Positions 8,420-15,542 of a stretch of DNA of 64,000 bases are shown piece by piece. The notes under the pieces are model-generated. The model saw nothing but the letters and a program-made list of their open reading frames with translations, had not been told where the DNA came from and ran no database searches. The number at the start of each line of letters is the position of its first letter. Position 1 is the first letter of the stretch. Position numbers and translations under genes: made by a program. The stretch comes from Thermoproteota archaeon (GTDB taxonomy: Archaea > Korarchaeota > Korarchaeia > Korarchaeales > Korarchaeaceae): contig JAOZGR010000001.1 in NCBI GenBank assembly GCA_027491485.1, forward strand, positions 124,001 to 188,000, read 5' to 3'.

Positions 8420-9520
8420 ATGGATAAAGAGAGATCACTAGAAGAAAGAATTCTCATAGTCTGCATAGACAGAGACGATGATCTAGGCGTCAAAACCGGA
8501 ATAAGAGGTCCTGTAGTCGGAAAGGAAGCCAATATTGAGGCTGCTTCGAAGCTTGCCTTAGCCGATCCGACTGAAGCCGATGCTAATGCCATATTTGGTG
8601 CAGTAAAGGTGTATGATGAGGTAAAGAAGATATTTTCGGACTCTGATGCCGAGATAGAGATAGTTACTATTACAGGAGACCCAAAGAGCGAGCTTAAGGC
8701 TGATGAAGAGATCAACAGGCAGCTTAGAGAAGTAACCGAGAAGTTCCATCCTAATAGCATAATACTGGTCTCTGATGGTGCTGATGATGAACTCGTGATT
8801 CCTATTCTGATGAAATATGCTCCAATACGTAGTGTGAGACGGGTTATAGTTCAACAGAGTAGGGAGATTGAGCATACTTACATCTTACTGAAGAGGTATT
8901 TTGAGAAATTGATGAAGTCCCCTACTTCTAAGGCCCTCTTGTTTGGGCTACCGGGGGCTTTACTGATACTTGTAGGCCTATTTTCTCTTTTAGAGCTTCA
9001 AAGATACTTGTACATAGGTGCCAGCTTGGTTGCTGGTATAATATTTCTAGATAAGGGCTTCGATTTGATAAATAAGATCAGAAAGGGTGTCAGCTACTTT
9101 GGTAAGCAGATAGGTCTCCTGTCTTTTATAATGGGTATATTTGGGATTGGTATATCTATGTATTTCTCCTATAGTAGAGCGATATCGCTAGCGAGTCAGA
9201 ACTATCCACTAGAGCTAATAATGGCAAGGCTATTCCAAGAGACTAGCGGCTTCATAGCCCTTTCACTAGTGGTAATGTTCGTCGGGAGTGCCATTGAGAG
9301 TTTAGCAGCCAGTAGAACTGATGCCTTTGAGAAGTTCTTTGGTGCCGCCCTTATACTTTCCCTTTGGATGTCATTCTATTTCATTGGACAATATATGGAG
9401 GGCTCTATCGGACTGATAAGGTTCCTCTTGTTGCAGCTAGGGGCCTTAACCTTCGCTATATCAATATTCTTCATAACCCTTAGAATCGGAAGGCTGTTCA
9501 GGAGTAGAGGATGGAAGTGA
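8420..9520 (+). CDS. DUF373 family membrane protein
   Basis: 366 aa. The soluble N-terminal part (residues 1-160) has the DUF373 pattern: ILIVCIDRDDDLG near residue 12, then ALADPTEADANAIFGAVKVYDE and ILVSDGADDE. The second half has about six membrane segments (residues 170-360). This is an archaea-specific family with no known function; the acidic motifs suggest metal or nucleotide binding. TTTTTATCTT about 26 nt before ATG 8420 predicts a leaderless message. The last 60 bp overlap the convergent NYN gene. Confidence 0.82.
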   Translation: MDKERSLEERILIVCIDRDDDLGVKTGIRGPVVGKEANIEAASKLALADPTEADANAIFGAVKVYDEVKKIFSDSDAEIEIVTITGDPKSELKADEEINRQLREVTEKFHPNSIILVSDGADDELVIPILMKYAPIRSVRRVIVQQSREIEHTYILLKRYFEKLMKSPTSKALLFGLPGALLILVGLFSLLELQRYLYIGASLVAGIIFLDKGFDLINKIRKGVSYFGKQIGLLSFIMGIFGIGISMYFSYSRAISLASQNYPLELIMARLFQETSGFIALSLVVMFVGSAIESLAASRTDAFEKFFGAALILSLWMSFYFIGQYMEGSIGLIRFLLLQLGALTFAISIFFITLRIGRLFRSRGWK

Positions 9521-9949
9521 TACATAGAGATCAGCCGACTTCTTCAGGGCGGTACTGAAGCCTGGTTCAGCCCCTATCACTATAACCTCCTTACCCTCCT
9601 CCTTAGCTCTGTGGACTATTGGGAGATAGGCAGCGCTCCTCGCTACTAACACTAGGGAATCCACCTTATCGCTATGGATCGCATCCATTGCGGCGATTGT
9701 GAAGTCAACTTCAACCTTTCCTGTGGAGATAATGGCTTTAAACCCAGCATTAACCACGGCCTCAACTAACTTCTCAGGGGCCTTTCTATCTAACACAACT
9801 ATAGCGATTCTAGCCCTACCTTCTTCCTCAGCCATCCTCCTAATTTCCTCTAAGTCAATACCTAGCTCCTTTCTTAGGATATTAGGGCCATCCACAATTA
9901 TTGCAAGCTGTTTTACCTTCTTCCTTCTCACACTTCTTAGGACCTTCAT
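9461..9949 (-). CDS. NYN-domain (PIN-like) nuclease-family protein
   Basis: 162 aa, LabA/NYN type. The PIN-like acidic site shows as IIVDGPN near residue 18, KVEVDFTIAAMDAI near residue 78 and a final acidic/polar strand. The usual SGDSDF motif is replaced by VARSAAYLPIV, so one of the expected acidic residues is missing and activity on RNA is uncertain. Archaeal members (TIGR00288-like) are otherwise very similar. Its 3' end overlaps the DUF373 gene by 60 bp on the other strand; its start faces the transcription factor S gene. Confidence 0.7.
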   Translation of the reverse strand: MKVLRSVRRKKVKQLAIIVDGPNILRKELGIDLEEIRRMAEEEGRARIAIVVLDRKAPEKLVEAVVNAGFKAIISTGKVEVDFTIAAMDAIHSDKVDSLVLVARSAAYLPIVHRAKEEGKEVIVIGAEPGFSTALKKSADLYVSLPSSTPEQPSDSKGYEEY

Positions 9950-10013
9950 GATTATCGAAGGTTCCCGGAGTCATAACTTAAATAAGCTACCTCCCCACTA
10001 GCAGAGAGGCCGT

Positions 10014-10340
10014 ATGTTCTGCCCCAACTGCGGTACCCTGATGAGACCTAAGAAGGTTGAAAAGGAGCTAGTTTACATATGTCCTAGCTGTGGTTATGAA
10101 ATGAAGAGAAACCCCAAAAGTTCTGCAGCAGTAGTAACGAAAGTAGCAGCAGATAATAGCGATGTGGTTATAACAGACTCTCAGAAAAAGTTAGCATTAC
10201 CAATAGTAGATGCAGAATGCCCAAAATGTGGAAATGGTAAAGCTTATCTAGAAATAGTACAGACCAGAGCTGCTGATGAGCCGCCAACTAGGATCTACAC
10301 CTGTACAGAGTGTGGTTATACATGGAGAGAGTACTCCTAA
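10014..10340 (+). CDS. tfs: Transcription factor S (TFIIS/RPB9-like)
   Basis: 108 aa with two zinc ribbons. The N-terminal ribbon has CPNCG and CPSCG; the C-terminal one has CPKCG and CTECG. The ADE acidic pair in QTRAADEPPTRIYTC, which reaches into the RNA polymerase active site and stimulates cleavage of backtracked RNA, is intact. The length is standard for archaeal TFS. A TATA-like ACTTAAATAAG lies about 35 nt upstream, giving a short leader. Confidence 0.93.
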   Translation: MFCPNCGTLMRPKKVEKELVYICPSCGYEMKRNPKSSAAVVTKVAADNSDVVITDSQKKLALPIVDAECPKCGNGKAYLEIVQTRAADEPPTRIYTCTECGYTWREYS

Positions 10341-10357
10341 ACGTTAGTATTTTTACG

Positions 10358-10590
10358 ATGTCTATCCTGTTCACAGTAGGCCTGATAGATAGGGAGAGAG
10401 GTCACGAACTCCTGATTTCCAAGCTTCCCAAAGACCTATCTAGGAAGCTCCAAGCTATGTTTATTGAAAAGAGGCTCTGTTCATGCTAAACGCACCTATG
10501 TCCAGGCTCTAGAGGCCTGGTAGAAGTTCATTGAATACGGGTTTAAGATGAGGATGACAGGGAAGATGTTAAGAGATCATGACCGAGTGA
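10358..10590 (+). pseudogene. Broken gene fragment, possibly the start of a tyrosine recombinase
   Basis: A first reading piece (10358-10489) gives a KLPKDLSRKLQAMFIEKR helix. After a frame change the sequence continues KRTYVQALEAW, then a stop, then KFIEYGFKMRMTGKML. Joined, this looks like the helical core-binding domain of an archaeal XerC-type integrase (a KRTY..AL..W..FIEYG pattern). There is one frameshift and one stop, and no catalytic domain follows. The call rests on a short pattern and could be wrong, but the coding character of both pieces is clear. Confidence 0.3.
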
Positions 10591-10599
10591 ATCCAGCAT

Positions 10600-11229
10600 C
10601 TAGCTTATTACTTCTAAGTGAGCCCTCAGTTTACCTTCTTCCTTTAGGTATTTAGATATGCAACTGAAACATTCTCCTATAGAGAAGATATAGATCCCAT
10701 CTATGCCCGATCTAGAGACTTGAACGGCTAAAGAGAGATCTTCCTGATCAATCCCCTTTCCCGCTCTGAATCTTTTACATCTCTCATTTGGGCAGTGCTT
10801 CTTCTCAACTTCAGACCTCATATTGTCTAGTTCGTCCTTCTTCGGTTTGTCGACATTGATTACCCTTAATTCGGCCCCAAAGATATCACTAACGATCCTC
10901 TTGAGACATTCATCGACCTTAGATGGGTTGGTCCAAGGAGCATTCTCCATCAAATAGTCAATCCTCTCTGCAGTTATCTTCGGTTCATTTTTACCCTCTA
11001 ACAGCTCTCTAACGTTCACACCAGTGGACCAGAGTATAAGAAATAGTGATGTACAAATTTCAGCATCCCTGGAGGGAGGAACCAGCTCGCTCCATTTTTC
11101 CCCTATGTGATTCTTCCATCTAACGAGTTCGTCCTCCGAGTTCTGTAGTATATATCGGTTAAGGGTGATCCTCTGGTGAGGAGATATGAGGATGATCTTG
11201 GATATCTCGTATCTGTCAGCCAGATCCAA
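10600..11229 (-). CDS. Unknown protein with two CxxC-like pairs, third gene of the Panacea operon
   Basis: 209 aa from TTG 11229. I do not recognise the family. The C-terminal half has a likely zinc site: a C-x4-C pair in HCPNERCKRF near residue 145 and a CFSC pair near residue 187. The N-terminal part is alpha/beta (KIILISPHQR, then a helical stretch). The frame stays open 17 codons upstream of the TTG with protein-like sequence (ALFDTWFYFRPRILL), but no ATG, GTG or TTG occurs there before the next stop, so the N-terminus may be damaged. It follows the 114-aa gene by 43 bp. Confidence 0.55.
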   Translation of the reverse strand: MDLADRYEISKIILISPHQRITLNRYILQNSEDELVRWKNHIGEKWSELVPPSRDAEICTSLFLILWSTGVNVRELLEGKNEPKITAERIDYLMENAPWTNPSKVDECLKRIVSDIFGAELRVINVDKPKKDELDNMRSEVEKKHCPNERCKRFRAGKGIDQEDLSLAVQVSRSGIDGIYIFSIGECFSCISKYLKEEGKLRAHLEVIS

Positions 11230-11272
11230 GAGAATTCGAGGTCTGAAGTAGAACCAAGTATCGAATAATGCC

Positions 11273-11617
11273 TCAGATACACGCTTCTTCTGCGATCTTA
11301 AGCACCTCTCTCTTGAACATGCCGATCAGTTCCTCTCTCTCCTCATCATCAGACTCAGCGACAGCCATGGCTAAGGCTACTGAGTAAGTGATTTTCTTCA
11401 GAAGCTCCTCATCATCCTCAGCGATGCGATCCAAGACCCTATAGAGGGTCCATAAGTTAACGATGAGCCTGAAGGGGAGCCCTTTCTCAGTGAAGGTTAA
11501 GGCCATATCCTTAACTAATATCCTAAGTTTCTCCTTCTGTAGTGGACGGACCTCCTTCGACTTCCTAAGGCCCGAGAGTATTTTGTCCACTTGCTCATTA
11601 ATCAGTGCTAATGACAC
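11273..11617 (-). CDS. Small all-helical protein, second gene of the Panacea operon
   Basis: 114 aa, predicted all alpha, with an acidic stretch near residue 90 (AESDDEEREE). No family recognised. Its start overlaps the end of the DUF4065-type gene by 20 bp, so it is translated with it. Size and position fit the partner of a Panacea-type antitoxin, but nothing in the sequence shows toxic activity. Confidence 0.6.
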   Translation of the reverse strand: MSLALINEQVDKILSGLRKSKEVRPLQKEKLRILVKDMALTFTEKGLPFRLIVNLWTLYRVLDRIAEDDEELLKKITYSVALAMAVAESDDEEREELIGMFKREVLKIAEEACI

Positions 11618-12047
11618 GTATCTCCTCCCCCAGCTCTAGGTTGGAATTAAAGGTCTCGTAGACCCTACCGATCAGCTCATCGAAGCTAAGCTCAGCATAT
11701 TCCTTCAATACATCATCAACAGCCTTCGCAGTATTCGCATCCAGTTCGGCTTGTACGTCAGTATCAAATATCTTTAGGATTGGTGCATCTCTTCCAAGGA
11801 TTACAAAATCCCTTTTCACCTTCTTTTCCCTCACGAGGGACACTAGTTCTCTCTCTACTTCCTCTGAATAGGGCCCATAGTACCATCTGATCCATTTAGT
11901 ACCAGAGGTGGAGAGTCCCCTCTTAGCGAGTTCCCTATCCACTAAGTAGAGCAGTTTCATTAATCTAGTGAGAGTTATTTCTCTTCCTATCTTCCTCTTG
12001 AATCCCTTAATTAGATAGAGGAGGATTGCCCTCCTTCTCTCAGACAT
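11598..12047 (-). CDS. Panacea (DUF4065/SocA-like) domain protein
   Basis: 149 aa. The core pattern of the DUF4065/Panacea domain is plain: ITLTRLMKLLYLVDRELA near residue 25, KWIRWYYGPYSEEVERELV near residue 46. These domains act as neutralising modules in many toxin-antitoxin pairs and as proteolysis adapters (SocA). The start is ATG 12047, with GGGGAG 7 nt upstream; an in-frame TTG two codons earlier is less likely. It is the first gene of a three-gene operon with two unrecognised proteins, and it is bordered by wrecked mobile and toxin-antitoxin genes. Confidence 0.7.
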   Translation of the reverse strand: MSERRRAILLYLIKGFKRKIGREITLTRLMKLLYLVDRELAKRGLSTSGTKWIRWYYGPYSEEVERELVSLVREKKVKRDFVILGRDAPILKIFDTDVQAELDANTAKAVDDVLKEYAELSFDELIGRVYETFNSNLELGEEIRVISTD

Positions 12048-12055
12048 TTTCAACT

Positions 12056-12081
12056 CCCCTTCGGGGACCTACGCATGTAGG
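12056..12081 (-). promoter_or_regulatory. Two short inverted repeats before the Panacea operon
   Basis: CCCC-TTC-GGGG at 12056-12066 covers the ribosome binding site of the Panacea gene, and CCTAC-GCAT-GTAGG at 12068-12081 lies directly upstream. A minus-strand TATA-like TTTATATAG is near 12110. Such repeats next to the start could be an autoregulatory operator or an RNA hairpin that hides the ribosome binding site. Confidence 0.3.
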
Positions 12082-12151
12082 GCCTCTTGTGTATATGTGA
12101 ATTTTTACTATATAAATAAGATTAGTGAGGAGGAAGGAGAGGAAATATAGA

Positions 12152-12473
12152 ATGGCTCAAGAGGCTGATCTGACCAGCTTAAGGAGGACAATAGAGAAGC
12201 TAAAGAGGAGATTGAGTTTGAGGGCAAAGTTGTAGCCCTAGATTACAGTAGTGATGTGAACGGCTTATTCATGAGGTTCAGCCGTAAGCCAATAGATGAT
12301 AGTGAGTCCAGCAAGAATGGCCTTGTTATATTCCACCATCATGAGGATAAGCTTGTGATTGTGGAGATACTGATTTAGAGGAGTTCATGGAATTACTGGA
12401 GAGAGTAAATGAGCTGGAGAGGAACAGTATAAGATTTAGGGTGATAGGTAGGAAAGAGGTCCTAAACCTATGA
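12152..12473 (+). pseudogene. Frameshifted DUF2283-like (antitoxin-like) gene
   Basis: Starts at ATG 12152 after a GAGGAAGGAGAGG ribosome binding site and a TATATAAATAAG box. The first frame stops at 12233-12235, but a second frame (from 12169) carries VVALDYSSDVNGLFMRFSR and continues to a stop at 12376-12378. A third frame then gives LEEFMELLERVNELE and ends at 12473. The central piece matches the DUF2283 pattern (DYD..ADALYIRFS). At least two frameshifts are needed to join it. The end overlaps the hicA start as ATGA, the layout of a toxin-antitoxin operon. Confidence 0.5.
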
Positions 12474-12706
12474 GGCTTCCTAGGGATTTAGATGGGGAGG
12501 AATTGGCTAAACTCTTGGAGAAGTTCGGTTATCGCTTGGTTAGGCAGACTGGAAGCCACATGATGCTGGCTAGGAAGGGGGATTGAATAACCATACCGAG
12601 GCATGGGCTTAAAGTAGGGACGCTGAACTCCATCCTAAATGAAGTAGCTCGACAATTAGGTGTGGATAAGAAGGAGCTCGTTAAAGAGCTGTCTAAAAAG
12701 AGATAG
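12470..12706 (+). pseudogene. hicA: HicA-like mRNA interferase gene with internal stop
   Basis: The frame from ATG 12470 reads RLPRDLDGEELAKLLEKFGY, then RLVRQTGSHMMLARKGD, an in-frame TGA at 12584-12586, and continues ITIPRHGLKVGTLNSILNEV to a stop at 12706. This is the whole HicA fold, with the catalytic His in TGSHM and the IPRH..LK.GTLNSIL signature. Only the TGA (and perhaps one lost residue next to it) breaks it, so the loss is recent. The GD*ITIP junction should read like GEHHITIP in intact members. Confidence 0.75.
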
Positions 12707-12945
12707 TCTTTCATTTACCATGTCCTCCAGACTAATCAGGTCATCCTCTGACTCTATGGCCTCTACTTCATCTGGATCACGTGTGAGGAATCTTCTAAAG
12801 TCTACCAAACCTCGTCAACCCATCTAGATATGTGATAACGACCTTTGAAACGTTTCCGTCCATCACCGTCAGCAGCTTCTTAAAAATTCCTCCCTCCTTT
12901 CAACTCAGGGCTCACGTCCTTGAGTATTTCTATCCACCACTCCCT
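12705..12945 (-). pseudogene. Remnant of an IS607-type serine recombinase
   Basis: On the minus strand three frames give WWIEILKDVSPELKGG, then FKKLLTVMDGNVSKVVITYL followed by DGLTRFG, then EAIESEDDLISLEDMVNE. This follows the order of the IS607 resolvase: the KDVASGLN.KR segment, the VDKVVVTYKDRLTRFG motif, and the acidic stretch before ELVEDLI. Frameshifts and a stop separate the pieces; the catalytic N-terminal serine part and the TnpB gene are absent. The stretch 12946-13033 to the next gene shows nothing I can name. Confidence 0.5.
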
Positions 12946-13033
12946 TCCTTAGCATACCTCTTATCATGAAGGTGATAATAATCATCAGCTAAGTCGCAAG
13001 AATGTGGTCCTCTCATTAGAGGGAGTATTCTAG

Positions 13034-13798
13034 CTACAGATGGATCACGGCCTCCAATGCGATCTTAATGAGATCCTCCTGAGGCGGTCCCTCAAAAGTT
13101 AGGCCCTTCCCTATATATGGGGATACGACCAAGAGCAATCCTCCTGCTTTTACATTACCCCCTTCCGCATTTGATTTTAAGGCTAGAGCTAGAAGAACTG
13201 ATAGCTCCATCTCTGTAGCCAAGACACCCATCTCCGTTAGCATCGACATCCTCCTGCGAGTAGAGCTAGGATCAGAGGAGAGTTCTGGTCTCTCAAATTC
13301 GTACAAAGCATCTTTCGTGTGCGTAATACCTATGTATAAGTTCTCTCCGATTGTATAGCCAGCTTTAAAGGCTTCTTCCTTGAGTGAATCTACGACTTCG
13401 CGTGATGGTATTAGGGGGATCCCTTCCCCTACTATCTTCTTGCTAACACATTCATCGGCTACTACCCCTTCAGGGATGACGAGGTCCCCCACTTTGACGA
13501 AGGGTTGGAGACTACCGCATGTACCTACTCTTATTAGGACACCTTCTCCCTTTAGAGACCAAATGACCTCTCTAATGATGATAGCTGCCGAAGACGGTCC
13601 CATCCCTGTATCTACTACCGCTATTTCTTTCCCCTTGTAGCTACCAACTAACACTAGTTGTCGCTCATCTGCCAGTACCTCTCCTCCTATGAGATTCCCT
13701 ATCGTTAGTACTCTCTTCCTAGAGCCAGGTAGGAGTACTCTCTTAGGAAGATCCCCCTCACATACACCTATATGGTATAATTTCTTGCTGCTACTCAA
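13034..13798 (-). CDS. Nucleoside phosphorylase (PNP/uridine phosphorylase family)
   Basis: 254 aa, trimeric-type nucleoside phosphorylase. The phosphate site shows as LLPGSRKRV near residue 24 and the family signature VIRVGTCGS-type stretch as LIRVGTCGSLQPFVKVGDLV near residue 87. The nucleoside site has THTKDALYEFE and the ATEMELSVLLAL motif near residue 195. It cleaves purine nucleosides or uridine with phosphate; the base preference cannot be settled by eye. Its start overlaps the aroA stop (ATGA), so it is the second gene of that operon. Confidence 0.85.
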   Translation of the reverse strand: MSSSKKLYHIGVCEGDLPKRVLLPGSRKRVLTIGNLIGGEVLADERQLVLVGSYKGKEIAVVDTGMGPSSAAIIIREVIWSLKGEGVLIRVGTCGSLQPFVKVGDLVIPEGVVADECVSKKIVGEGIPLIPSREVVDSLKEEAFKAGYTIGENLYIGITHTKDALYEFERPELSSDPSSTRRRMSMLTEMGVLATEMELSVLLALALKSNAEGGNVKAGGLLLVVSPYIGKGLTFEGPPQEDLIKIALEAVIHL

Positions 13799-15063
13799 TA
13801 TCTTACCTCAAGACCTAGGGCTGAGACAACATTTAAGAAGTCAGGATATGAGTCTTTAACACACTCCTCACCAGTTATTCTACATGACTCCTTGGAACCT
13901 GCTGCCAGTGCTACCAGTGACATGAAGATCCTATGGTCCTTCTCGGGACCTAGGACCTTCCCTCCCCGTACCTCACCACTTCCATTAATTATAAGGCCAT
14001 CCTCAAGTTCAATCACATCGACACATACTTTCCTGAGTTCCCTAGCCATTATAGCTACCCTGTCACTCTCCTTGACCCTTGCATGCTTAACTCCTTTTAT
14101 TTCAGACCTACCCTCAACAAACGAGGCAAGTACGGCTGCTACGGGGAGCAAGTCCGGGGCATCCCTGAGATTCAAGTTCACAGGACGTTCTGGTCTTCCT
14201 TTCACGGTAATAGAGGATTTTCCTAGACTGATATTAACTCCAAATGCCTCTAGAACATCAATTATGTAAGAGTCAGCCTGAGGTAAATCTAAGTCCAATC
14301 CCTTAACCTCTATTTCTCCGCCAGTTATGGATGCCATTGCCATTATTGGAGCGGCTAGGCCGAAATCTCCTGGTACAACGAAATTTAAGCTCTGTGGTCT
14401 GACCGGTCGTACTTTAATGCTCTTTCTGTTATATTGAACTGATGCACCAGCAAGCCCTAGAGTTACTGCAGTCATTTCCACATAAGGCCAGGAAACCATA
14501 TCTCCAAGCGTCTCGATGTGAACACCCTCGCCCATGAGAGTTCCAGAGATCATTAGAGAGGAGAAGAACTGGGAACTTATATCACCGGGCAGTACCACTT
14601 TACCTCCTTGTAAACCACCCCCCCTAACTACCAGGGGAGGGGTGCCATCCATTCGGGTACTGACAGCCCATCCACCTAACTTATTGATTGCATCTAAGAG
14701 GGGGCCCATAGGTCTTCTTCTGAGACTATTATTTCCCGTTAAGACTGTATATCCTCGCTCGGTAAGCGATGCTATGGAAGTGAAGAATCTTATAGTAGTC
14801 CCTGAACCACCACAGTCCAATACATTTTCAGGCGCTTCAGGTCTAGGAGGTGGACTAACTCTAACATCAGCATCTCCACTTAGTTCTGCTCCCATAGATC
14901 TGATTGCTTGTAGAGTTGCATTAACATCCCTTCCTCTAGAGAGATTGCTTATCTTTGAATCTCTCTCTGATATTAGGGAGATTGTAAGGGCCCGATGAGA
15001 GTAGCTCTTTGAGGGCGGCGCTGTGATAGATCCGCTGATCACCGAGGGCCTGACGAGGATCAT
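13795..15063 (-). CDS. aroA: 3-phosphoshikimate 1-carboxyvinyltransferase (EPSP synthase)
   Basis: 422 aa, sixth enzyme of the shikimate pathway. Visible signatures are the N-terminal PPSKSYSHRAL (shikimate-phosphate lysine), LDCGGSGTTIRFF near residue 82 and the C-terminal KESDRVAIMARELRK segment near residue 340. The length is normal. It is followed by the nucleoside phosphorylase with a 4-bp overlap. A prephenate dehydratase gene lies 48 kb further on, so aromatic genes are scattered in this genome. Confidence 0.94.
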   Translation of the reverse strand: MILVRPSVISGSITAPPSKSYSHRALTISLISERDSKISNLSRGRDVNATLQAIRSMGAELSGDADVRVSPPPRPEAPENVLDCGGSGTTIRFFTSIASLTERGYTVLTGNNSLRRRPMGPLLDAINKLGGWAVSTRMDGTPPLVVRGGGLQGGKVVLPGDISSQFFSSLMISGTLMGEGVHIETLGDMVSWPYVEMTAVTLGLAGASVQYNRKSIKVRPVRPQSLNFVVPGDFGLAAPIMAMASITGGEIEVKGLDLDLPQADSYIIDVLEAFGVNISLGKSSITVKGRPERPVNLNLRDAPDLLPVAAVLASFVEGRSEIKGVKHARVKESDRVAIMARELRKVCVDVIELEDGLIINGSGEVRGGKVLGPEKDHRIFMSLVALAAGSKESCRITGEECVKDSYPDFLNVVSALGLEVRY

Positions 15064-15172
15064 ATGCCTCCCGACATTGGTAATAAAAAGGGATTAAGGT
15101 TATGTATCATTGCACTCCCTGAACACTCCGACATTCTAATGACAATAATTCCCCTCCAATAACCTAATATTA

Positions 15173-15535
15173 GTGGTGAAGTTCGAGGAATATCATGAGG
15201 ATGTGGGGATCATGCAAAGGAAGTTAAAATTCAAGGGAAAGTACAAGGAGGCTCTTATATCTGGGAGGAAGAAGACCACCTTAAGACTGTCGACCGAACT
15301 TAAACCTGGGGATGTGGTGATTCTAGAGGCTGGAGAGGAGGAACTTGGAGAGGCAATCATAGAGAGGGTGCTAGATATCAGAATAGAGGAATTAACCGAC
15401 AAACATGCAGCCGAAGATGGCTTTTCCAGTAAAGCCGAGCTTTTAAGGGAGCTAAAATCCATTTATGGCTCCTCTGTTCTAAGAGAAGGAACAAGGCTAA
15501 AGTTGATAAAGTTCGAATTGAGGAAAGTGAGGTAG
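15173..15535 (+). CDS. ASCH domain protein
   Basis: 120 aa. The middle has the ASCH (PUA-like) pattern: KFKGKYKEALISGRKKTTLR near residue 17, KPGDVVILEAG near residue 44, and AIIERVLDIRIEEL. ASCH domains bind RNA or act as nucleobase amidohydrolases; which applies here is unknown. GTG 15173 fits a leaderless start about 28 nt after a CAATAATT box; ATG 15212 is the alternative. The stop is 7 bp before thioredoxin reductase, so the two are co-transcribed. Confidence 0.7.
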   Translation: MVKFEEYHEDVGIMQRKLKFKGKYKEALISGRKKTTLRLSTELKPGDVVILEAGEEELGEAIIERVLDIRIEELTDKHAAEDGFSSKAELLRELKSIYGSSVLREGTRLKLIKFELRKVR

Positions 15536-15542
15536 GTGAAAA

